Positions 56,967 to 64,000 of a DNA stretch of 64,000 bases are shown here, piece by piece. Position 1 is the stretch's first letter. The number at the start of each line of letters is the position of its first letter. The position numbers and the translations under genes are program-made. The stretch is from assembly GCA_028687375.1 (NCBI GenBank), contig JAQUAG010000001.1, forward strand, positions 186,001 to 250,000. Reading direction: 5' to 3'. The DNA comes from Arcobacteraceae bacterium (GTDB taxonomy: Bacteria; Campylobacterota; Campylobacteria; Campylobacterales; Arcobacteraceae). The notes below the pieces were generated by a model that saw only the letters and a program-made list of their open reading frames with translations, was not told where the DNA came from and did not search any database.

Positions 56967-57962
56967 ATGGCAACTATTTCGTATAAAGATGCTGGAGTTG
57001 ATATTGATGCTGGAAACAGCTTTGTTGAAAATATAAAACCTTATGTAAAATCTACAAGAATTCCAGGAGTTCTTGGTGGAATTGGTTCGTTTGCTGGTGC
57101 TTTTGAACTTCCAAAAGGCTACAAAGAACCTGTAATATTAGCTGGAACTGATGGTGTTGGTACAAAATTAAAACTTGCAATTGATAGTGGAATTTTTGAC
57201 ACAGTTGGGATTGATTTAGTTGCTATGTGTACAAATGATTTACTTTGTAATTTTGGGGAGCCATTATTTTTCCTAGACTATTATGCAACTGCGAAACTTG
57301 AAGTTGCAGAAGCTACACAAGTTGTAAAAGGTATTGCTGAAGGTTGTATAAGAAGTGAATGTGCATTGATTGGTGGAGAAACTGCTGAGATGCCAGGGAT
57401 GTACAAAGAGGGAGATTTCGATTTAGCTGGTTTTTGTGTTGGAATTGCAGAAAAATCTGAAATGAATAGAATCGAACAAGTACAAGCAGGAGATGTTTTA
57501 ATTGCACTTCCAAGTAGCGGTGTTCACTCAAATGGATTTTCATTAGTGAGAAAACTTTTACTAGAAAAATTAGGGATGAAATTTGAAGATGAGTTTAATG
57601 GACGAACTTTAATCGAAACTCTACTAGAACCTACTAGAATTTATGTAAAAGAGTTCAAAGCAAACAAAGATAAAATCAATGCTTTAGCACATATCACAGG
57701 TGGTGGGATTATTGAAAATCTTCCAAGAGTACTTCCAGACCATTTAAGAGCAAGAGTTGAAAAATCAAAAGTGAGAGTATTACCAATATTTGAACTTATG
57801 GGAAAACATGTAGAAGAAAATGAGATGTATAGAGCATTTAATATGGGTGTGGGGATGATATTTGTTGTAAATCCTGCAAATGTTGAAGCTGTACTTGCGA
57901 ATACAGATGGATACGTTATTGGAGAGATTATCACAGGTGATAAAGGGTGTGATTTAGTCTAA
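56967..57962 (+). CDS. purM: Phosphoribosylformylglycinamidine cyclo-ligase
   Basis: The 331-residue protein has GTDGVGTKLKLAIDSG, VAMCTNDLLCNFGEPLFF, ALIGGETAEMPGMYKEGDFD and LIALPSSGVHSNGFSLVR, the PurM core. It makes AIR from FGAM with ATP in purine synthesis. It immediately follows the DUF2892 gene and converges with the histidine kinase gene. Confidence 0.97.
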   Translation: MATISYKDAGVDIDAGNSFVENIKPYVKSTRIPGVLGGIGSFAGAFELPKGYKEPVILAGTDGVGTKLKLAIDSGIFDTVGIDLVAMCTNDLLCNFGEPLFFLDYYATAKLEVAEATQVVKGIAEGCIRSECALIGGETAEMPGMYKEGDFDLAGFCVGIAEKSEMNRIEQVQAGDVLIALPSSGVHSNGFSLVRKLLLEKLGMKFEDEFNGRTLIETLLEPTRIYVKEFKANKDKINALAHITGGGIIENLPRVLPDHLRARVEKSKVRVLPIFELMGKHVEENEMYRAFNMGVGMIFVVNPANVEAVLANTDGYVIGEIITGDKGCDLV

Positions 57963-57993
57963 AAGACTATCTCACCTCTTCACTTTTAAACTC

Positions 57994-60189
57994 TTAACTC
58001 TTAATTTCCAATGGTAAAGTTATGGTGAACATAGCTCCAAAATCACTATTTTTTGCATTTAAAGTACCATGTAAATGTTTTTCAATTATCTCTTTACTCA
58101 TATAAAGTCCAAGTCCTGTCCCTTGAGATTTATGTTTAGTAGTAAAATAGGGATCAAATATTTTTACTAAAATATCTTCTGGTATCCCACCACCATTATC
58201 TGTTATAGTGATAATAGCTTTATTGTCATTTTTTTCTAAAGCAATTTTTACAAAAGGATTTTCTACCTTTTTATGGATAAGAGCATCCTTCGCATTATTG
58301 ATAAGATTGATGATAACTTCTGAAAGTTCCCCTATAACCATCGTTATTTTAATTGGTTCAATAGTATCTATTTCATTAATAAGTTTTATATGATTATTTT
58401 GCAAAGATGCTTTTATAATATCAATAGCATTATGAAGTCTATCTTGTAAAATAACCTCTTTCATCTCTTTTTTTTCTTTAATATAATCTCTAAAAGTATC
58501 AATAGTCAATGAGAGATGTTTTGTTGTCTTAACAATATTGTTTAGCATCTCATTTTCTTTTTTATCATCAAGTATACCAAATTCTTTCTGCATCAATATG
58601 CCACTAGCTGCGGTACTAATAAGACTTAGTGGTTGTCTCCATTGGTGAGCAATATTTCCTATCATCTCTCCCATTTGAGCATTTTTAGTTTGATCAGCTA
58701 TAAACTTTTGTTGCTTTTCTTTTAGTTCTTCATTTTCTTTTTCTACACTAATATCACTTATATAGCCTATATAATGTGTAATAACTCCCTCTTTATTGCG
58801 TACTACTATAGTGTTATCTGTTACCCATTTGAGTTTATTAGTTTTTGTTAAAACTCTATATGGTTGGTGTTTAAAATAATCTTTTTGATTTATACTTCCC
58901 TCTTTTACCTCTTCTGTAACTCTTTGTATATCGTCTTTATGAACACAATCTCCATACGTGATAGTTTGATTGAGGAATTCATCTTTTTCATATCCTAGAA
59001 GCTTACTTACACTATTAGAGACATAATCAATGCTCCAGTTTGAATCATTATTCCATTTGAATAAAACGGATTCACCTTTATCAAAAAGAGAGAGCAGAAG
59101 GTTTTGCTCTTGTGTAATCTCTTTAAGATTAAGATTCAAATTAGCAAGTTTTTGTTTTGCATGAATCTGTTTAATAATAAAATAAAATATTAAAATAGAT
59201 AGGATAAACATAGCAGATTGAACAATAAAAGTATTTCTGATAGTTGAGTTTAAAATAGGACTCTTTTCATAAGAGACAATCCACGCTAAAACTTTATTTT
59301 CAAGTGGATTTTTGATAGGTAAAAAAGAGATAACTTCAAGTTTATCTATATTATTGTGTGGGGTTACACAAAGAGAGAAAGGGTTCCCCTTAGAGATTTT
59401 ACTGTTAATCTCCTCACTATAAGGAGCTAACTTTTTCCCATTCTCCTCTATACATCTTTTTTTATTGTGGATATCTGTAAGGGTAAGCATATAATTTTTA
59501 TTTTCACTACTTTGTACATATTTTAAGATGAGGTCATCTCTTTTCCATGTATTAGTTTCAAAAATCTTTTTATCAACAATAAAATGGGAGTGAATATTAC
59601 TAATATGGTTAAGATACCATTGGAAACTATCACTAGAAAAAGAGATCTCTATTGCTCCTATATGATTATGGTTTTTATCAAATATTGGATAAACATTTCT
59701 AAAAGCATGGGCAGTTTTCCCTTGTGCAAATCCTCTAAAAATTTCTTTTGTTTTATTTACATAGGCAAAATCAGCTCTATCTTTTGTTAAATCATCTCCA
59801 AATTTTGAGATTTTGTGGGCTCTATAAAAGACTCTATTATTAGGAAAAATAAAATGATACTGTAGAACTCCCTCCTCTTTAAATATCTTATACATAGGAG
59901 TTACTAACTTATGAAACTCTTCTCTAAGTTCATTTTGTTTTTGAGGAGTGGATGCGTATGCAAGCTTCAAAATCTCTATAATCTTATCATTTGAGATAGT
60001 TATAGCATAAGAAGAATCAGCAACTTTTTTTTGAGTTTCTAATAAAACTTTATAGTGAGTTGAAAGAATGTTAAGTTTATTTTCTAAAACAATTCGTGTA
60101 GTATTATTTAAATTTGCGGAGGTCATATAATATATAGCCCCATTAAATCCAAGAAATAATAGTATTAATAATATAATCTTTGGTTTCAT
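57994..60189 (-). CDS. Sensor histidine kinase with dCache-like sensor and PAS domain
   Basis: The 731-residue protein has an N-terminal transmembrane helix, a periplasmic dCache_3-like sensor (HFIFPNNRVFYRAHKISKFG, GFAQGKTAHAFRNVYPIFDK), a second helix (about 325-345), a PAS domain (DYVSNSVSKLLGYEKDEFL), phospho-acceptor MIGNIAHQWRQPLSLIS and an ATPase domain (NLINNAKDALIH; GTGLGLYMSKEII). No regulator is adjacent. Its downstream gene order suggests it belongs with the diguanylate cyclase and phosphodiesterase behind it. Confidence 0.88.
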   Translation of the reverse strand: MKPKIILLILLFLGFNGAIYYMTSANLNNTTRIVLENKLNILSTHYKVLLETQKKVADSSYAITISNDKIIEILKLAYASTPQKQNELREEFHKLVTPMYKIFKEEGVLQYHFIFPNNRVFYRAHKISKFGDDLTKDRADFAYVNKTKEIFRGFAQGKTAHAFRNVYPIFDKNHNHIGAIEISFSSDSFQWYLNHISNIHSHFIVDKKIFETNTWKRDDLILKYVQSSENKNYMLTLTDIHNKKRCIEENGKKLAPYSEEINSKISKGNPFSLCVTPHNNIDKLEVISFLPIKNPLENKVLAWIVSYEKSPILNSTIRNTFIVQSAMFILSILIFYFIIKQIHAKQKLANLNLNLKEITQEQNLLLSLFDKGESVLFKWNNDSNWSIDYVSNSVSKLLGYEKDEFLNQTITYGDCVHKDDIQRVTEEVKEGSINQKDYFKHQPYRVLTKTNKLKWVTDNTIVVRNKEGVITHYIGYISDISVEKENEELKEKQQKFIADQTKNAQMGEMIGNIAHQWRQPLSLISTAASGILMQKEFGILDDKKENEMLNNIVKTTKHLSLTIDTFRDYIKEKKEMKEVILQDRLHNAIDIIKASLQNNHIKLINEIDTIEPIKITMVIGELSEVIINLINNAKDALIHKKVENPFVKIALEKNDNKAIITITDNGGGIPEDILVKIFDPYFTTKHKSQGTGLGLYMSKEIIEKHLHGTLNAKNSDFGAMFTITLPLEIKS

Positions 60190-60255
60190 CTTCTACCCTT
60201 TTTGTAAGACAGTAGATAATTTTACAATAAATAATATTTTATTTAGTATAACTAT

Positions 60256-62073
60256 TTATTCACTTTTTGATAAGACTACCTTATTTCTTCCTTTCTTTTT
60301 CGCTTCATATAATGCAATATCAGCATCTTTATAAAGAGTTTCTTTATCGTAAATCTCAATAGCTCGTTGACATACCAATCCAATTGAAACTGTGATATGT
60401 TTATCAATTGAACTAAAATTATGCTCTATAGTTAACTCTTCAATAGAGCTTCTTATATAGTTAGCAAATTCAAATGCTTTAGTTCTATCATCTGCAGTAA
60501 AAATAATAGCAAATTCCTCACCACCTAGTCTAAAAGCTAAATCATCAACTCGCTTGAGAGAATTCTTGAGACATTGAGCTACAGCTATAAGAACATCATC
60601 TCCTTTACTGTGCCCATAATTATCATTGTATTGTTTAAAAAAATCAATATCTAAAATCATCATACAAATAAGAAGATTCTTTCTTTTCGCACCATTTATA
60701 ATTTTTGGAAACATTGTATTAAAGTATCTTCTATTAAAAATATGGGTTAACCCATCAGTGATAGAAAGCTCTTCAACTTTTTTCTTATCTGTGATATTTT
60801 GTCTTATTGCTGTATAACCAATTTTCTCTTTTTTCCTATTGTAGATGGGAGAGATAGTAGCTTTTACCCAATAATCTTCTCCACTTTTTGTAAGATTATG
60901 GATTTGACCTTTCCATATTTGATTGTTTAGAAGAGTATTCCACATCTCTGTATAAAAAGTAGCATCAGTATCTGGATTTTTTATAATTCTATGATTTTGT
61001 CCTATAAGTTCCTCTTTTGAATAACCACTTACATCACAAAAAGCCTGAGAAAGAGATGTTATATTTCCATTTAAATCAGTTGTTGAGGTGATAACAGTTT
61101 CATCTATAAGTTTTGTATATTGTTGAAGTCGTTCGTGGGATCTTTCAAGTTTAGAGATAAGGTTATTAAAACCAAAGTTTACAACAAAGAAAACAATTAT
61201 AATTGAGAGTGAAAATACGAAAAACATATTTTCAGCAAAAGTCTTAAAATTATCTTTTTGTAGAGTTAAATCTTGGAAGAATACAAATTTTGCAACAACT
61301 TTTCCACTATAATCAGGAACGTCAAAAGAGAAAATAGAGATATTTTTCCCCTCATATGAGATGTCAAATTTTAAAGGGAGAGTTGCTATATCAGGAAGGT
61401 ACCGCAAAATTCTACTATCTGATATATTCGTATATAGTAAAGAGTTATTTTTAGATTTTAATTTTGTTGAATAAACATCAAGTAAGGCATCAACAGAATT
61501 AAAAAATGTTACAACATCTATTATCTTTTTAGGAGAAATTCCTAGCTCAAAAGCACCGATATAACTATCTTGATAAAACAATGGGATGAAAATTCTATAA
61601 GAAAAACCATGTAGTCCAACTTCAAATCCAGAGATAATAGTTTGTTGTTTATGTACTTTTGTTACCATAGGACGAATCTTCGCAATATCATCGTCATAAA
61701 ATTCAACTTTATGAAGCCGAAGAAATGTAGTTCCATCTTTTCTATGGAAGTGAAATTGCTCTAGATAGGGATCATCAAGTTTTAATTCATTGTATTTATC
61801 TTTTGAAAGAGTTAATAATTTTTCTCTATCATTTGAAGCTATAGCTTTGAGCATATCATTAGTAATAAACTTTTTTGCAACAATTGTATATGTGTCAATG
61901 AAATTTCTTTCTATATTTTTTTCAAAAGAATCCTTTATCTTATCAAAATGAATTTGATTTGTTTTTTCTAGTTCATCACTTTGGTACTGATAAAAAAGAT
62001 AAAAGAAAGTTCCAAATGATAAAAGAATAATCGATGTGATAAAGAGTAATGTTTGGTTTTTAATACTAAGCAT
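60256..62073 (-). CDS. Diguanylate cyclase with dCache-like sensor, PAS and active GGEEF
   Basis: The 605-residue protein has an N-terminal transmembrane helix, a dCache_3-like sensor resembling that of the neighbouring kinase (QFHFHRKDGTTFLRLHKVEF, GFEVGLHGFSYRIFIPLFY), a second helix, PAS (CDVSGYSKEELIGQNHRI) and a GGDEF domain with FRLGGEEFAIIF. The inhibitory I-site RVDD precedes it by five residues. It should make c-di-GMP and be product-inhibited. It lies two bases from the phosphodiesterase gene. Confidence 0.9.
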   Translation of the reverse strand: MLSIKNQTLLFITSIILLSFGTFFYLFYQYQSDELEKTNQIHFDKIKDSFEKNIERNFIDTYTIVAKKFITNDMLKAIASNDREKLLTLSKDKYNELKLDDPYLEQFHFHRKDGTTFLRLHKVEFYDDDIAKIRPMVTKVHKQQTIISGFEVGLHGFSYRIFIPLFYQDSYIGAFELGISPKKIIDVVTFFNSVDALLDVYSTKLKSKNNSLLYTNISDSRILRYLPDIATLPLKFDISYEGKNISIFSFDVPDYSGKVVAKFVFFQDLTLQKDNFKTFAENMFFVFSLSIIIVFFVVNFGFNNLISKLERSHERLQQYTKLIDETVITSTTDLNGNITSLSQAFCDVSGYSKEELIGQNHRIIKNPDTDATFYTEMWNTLLNNQIWKGQIHNLTKSGEDYWVKATISPIYNRKKEKIGYTAIRQNITDKKKVEELSITDGLTHIFNRRYFNTMFPKIINGAKRKNLLICMMILDIDFFKQYNDNYGHSKGDDVLIAVAQCLKNSLKRVDDLAFRLGGEEFAIIFTADDRTKAFEFANYIRSSIEELTIEHNFSSIDKHITVSIGLVCQRAIEIYDKETLYKDADIALYEAKKKGRNKVVLSKSE

Positions 62074-62075
62074 TT

Positions 62076-64000
62076 TTATAATATTTCCTTTGGTAAAGTT
62101 TGAACTGGAGCTGAGAAATAATAACCTTGAGAATATTCAACCCCCAAAAATTTAAGAGTTTTCAGAATATTTTCATCTTCTACAAATTCAGCTATTGTTT
62201 TAATATTCATCTGTTTTGCAAAACTAATAATAACAGATACAACAGCATATGATTCTTTATTTTCGTGAATATCTTTGATAAGGGAACCATCTATTTTTAT
62301 AAAATCGGCTTTGAGTTTGATAAGATATTCAAAATTACTATAACCACTTCCAAAGTCATCAATAGCTATTTTACAACCATACGATTTCACTTTTTCAACA
62401 AAGCTAAGTACCTCTTCATAGTTTCCATCAATAGATTCAGATTCAACTATTTCAAAAACAACCCTTTCTCCAATCCCATCATATCGTAAAAGAAGCGATA
62501 AAATAAGTTCATTTATCGACTTGTTTACAATATCTTCCATCGTGATATTGATAGAAAATTCCTCTTCCCGATTACTAAAAGTTTCAAAAGTTTTTTCTAA
62601 CATAATAGTTGTAAGTTGGATATATTGTTTTGTTTTTTTAGCAATATCAAGAAAAAAATAAGGAGAGATAACCTTTCCATCTTCCCCAATCATCCTTACA
62701 AGAGCTTCATATTTTTCATATTTGTTAGTTTTATTATTAACAATAGGTTGAAAAAATGGGACTATTTTATCATTAGCAATAGCATTTTTAATTTTTTTAG
62801 CCCAAAAGATATTTTTTTCATAGAGTGTATTTAAAGAAATTTGATCATTATAAACAATAAAGTTCTCTTTTTTATTTCTTGAAATTCTAAGAGCCATATC
62901 AGCTGTTAATCTTATTGAAGAAGAATTCTCAAAACTAATTCCACAACTCATAGTTAAATCTATCTTTTCATCATTTATAGTAAATGTTTTTTCTTCAAGT
63001 TCTTTTAGAATTTCACCTATTATTACAATAAAATTTTCCTTATCTGTTGTATCACAAAGGATAACAAACTCATCTCCATTTTGTCTATAAATATCTCCAT
63101 CTTTACATAACATTTTTGTGATTTTTTGCAATCTTTTTGCAAATTCTTGTAAAGCAGCATCCCCAAAATGATGCCCATAAAAATCATTTATTTGAGAAAA
63201 CCCATCTATATTGATAAGAGCAAGGGCTGGATTTTTGCAATTTTTAAGGTCACTATCAAGTCTTGTTCTTGATGCGAGGGAGGTTAATGAATCAAAATTA
63301 ACCATATCTAGTAGTTGTTTCTTTTGATCTATAAGCTCTGTTATATCTCTTCTAATTGAGAGATATTCAATTGTCTCTCCATACTTATTTGTAACAGGGG
63401 TAATAACAGCATCTGTCCAATAATAACCACCATCTTTTGTTTTGTTTTTGACTATCCCTCTCCACACTTGTCCATCTTCAATCGTTTCCCAAAGATTTTT
63501 AAAAGCCTCTTTTGGCATATCTGGATGTCTTACAATACTATGTGGTTTTCCTATAAGTTCATCATGGGTATAGCCACTTGTTTTTTCAAAAGATTCATTT
63601 GTATAGGTGATGATTCCTTTTAAATTTGTTTTACTTACTAAGTTTGTACCATTTATAGATTTTATATAGGCACTATTGTACGAGGTAGTGTCTAGAAGCT
63701 CTTTAAATAAATTATTGAACTCCTCGGCTATTTTAGAAAGTTCGTTATTTTCTGAGATGATCTCATTATAGTTTTCATGATTCTTTATCGCTTTTATAGA
63801 CTTTCTTAGGTGTAGAAGAGGATTTAAAAAAAGAGATTTTGTAGCTTGTCGTGATACAAAAAGAGAAAGTAATAAAGCTATTATACAGATAGCTAGAAAT
63901 TTGATATAGAGTAAATTTCTTTGATGATTTATTATGGTTTGATCGATGATATGATTAGCATAGAGTTTTGTATTACCATCATATACAAGCGAATCTACAA
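62076..64000 (-). CDS. PAS-GGDEF-EAL protein, probable c-di-GMP phosphodiesterase (cut by right edge)
   Basis: The frame stays open from 62076 to the right edge, so the gene starts outside the window; the ATG at 63518 lies inside a PAS domain (GKPHSIVRHPDMPKEAF). Visible: a transmembrane helix (about 63830-63910), a HAMP-like linker, PAS, a GGDEF domain degenerate to NGDEF without I-site, and an EAL domain with intact YEALVRM, FEIVESESID, DDFGSGYSNFEYL and FIKIDGSLI. The EAL should be active and the GGDEF not. It sits two bases before the diguanylate cyclase gene. Confidence 0.9.
   Translation of the reverse strand, partial: VDSLVYDGNTKLYANHIIDQTIINHQRNLLYIKFLAICIIALLLSLFVSRQATKSLFLNPLLHLRKSIKAIKNHENYNEIISENNELSKIAEEFNNLFKELLDTTSYNSAYIKSINGTNLVSKTNLKGIITYTNESFEKTSGYTHDELIGKPHSIVRHPDMPKEAFKNLWETIEDGQVWRGIVKNKTKDGGYYWTDAVITPVTNKYGETIEYLSIRRDITELIDQKKQLLDMVNFDSLTSLASRTRLDSDLKNCKNPALALINIDGFSQINDFYGHHFGDAALQEFAKRLQKITKMLCKDGDIYRQNGDEFVILCDTTDKENFIVIIGEILKELEEKTFTINDEKIDLTMSCGISFENSSSIRLTADMALRISRNKKENFIVYNDQISLNTLYEKNIFWAKKIKNAIANDKIVPFFQPIVNNKTNKYEKYEALVRMIGEDGKVISPYFFLDIAKKTKQYIQLTTIMLEKTFETFSNREEEFSINITMEDIVNKSINELILSLLLRYDGIGERVVFEIVESESIDGNYEEVLSFVEKVKSYGCKIAIDDFGSGYSNFEYLIKLKADFIKIDGSLIKDIHENKESYAVVSVIISFAKQMNIKTIAEFVEDENILKTLKFLGVEYSQGYYFSAPVQTLPKEIL

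Noticed and set aside
63516-63518. Start of the EAL protein at ATG 63518
   Set aside because: It falls inside a PAS domain and the same frame is open to the right edge, so the gene begins outside the window.

Overview
The window is a compact, strongly AT-rich piece of bacterial chromosome. It holds about 63 protein genes, mostly short-spaced or overlapping, with no rRNA, recognisable tRNA, insertion sequence, prophage or CRISPR array. Gene content and order point to the Campylobacterota (epsilonproteobacteria), most likely an Arcobacter-like genus. Signs are the ruvC-dnaA-dnaN-gyrB order with TTCAC-core DnaA boxes on both sides of dnaA, the ksgA(rsmA)-RNase J-kdsD run, the glutathionylspermidine-synthase-like/UPF0323 lipoprotein pair, ThyX in place of ThyA, a one-domain QueF, HemJ, and many heme-era sensor kinases and c-di-GMP proteins. 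The genus is inference; the class is well supported.

Layout. 1-3.2 kb (minus): cdsA (cut by the window edge), an RqcH/NFACT protein, prfA and rpsT. 3.3-11.2 kb (plus): glmM-lspA, an AmmeMemoRadiSam pair (AmmeA, then a radical-SAM/AmmeB fusion), fxsA, a DsbC-like thiol protein, hemC, an IscU/NifU-like scaffold and a ferritin-like protein. 11.2-20.3 kb (minus): a DUF3124 lipoprotein, two tandem paralogous microproteins, argS, tatA, crcB, a small unknown protein, hisD, aroK, a SulP transporter and a CPA2 antiporter. 20.3-25.7 kb (plus): queF, a helix-turn-helix protein, a frameshifted heme-type histidine kinase, and a Phd-like/flavoprotein/iron-sulfur operon. 25.7-32.1 kb (minus): the GSP-synthase/UPF0323 pair, gltX, a 38-residue microprotein, rlmN, a nucleoside phosphorylase-like protein, a methyltransferase and hisF. 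32.1-42.7 kb (plus): rlmB, a periplasmic protein, an AlaC-like aminotransferase, rsmA, rnj, kdsD, a pseudouridine synthase, rarA, hemJ and phoH.

42.7-50.0 kb (minus) is the replication block DUF350-mnmG-gyrB-dnaN-dnaA. The putative bipartite origin lies between dnaN and dnaA and between dnaA and ruvC. 50.2-64 kb: ruvC, an orphan OmpR-type regulator, thyX, an extended hemD, purT behind a tandem-repeat promoter, a DUF485/ActP acetate transporter, purM, and a minus-strand signalling cluster (histidine kinase, diguanylate cyclase, EAL-type phosphodiesterase cut by the right edge).

Most striking non-gene signals: (1) a structured repeat of about 114 bases in three copies (one at 5166-5279, two in tandem at 14824-15052), always in the same orientation to transcription and directly abutting the next gene's ribosome binding site, at one locus inside a perfect SD-sequestering hairpin; (2) the bipartite oriC; (3) five perfect 10-bp repeats forming the purT promoter; (4) two exact 11-bp direct repeats at the -10 of an orphan response regulator. 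The most unusual protein-level signals are the radical SAM-AmmeB fusion, the anchorless fumarate-reductase-like pair coupled to a Phd-like protein, and the microproteins.
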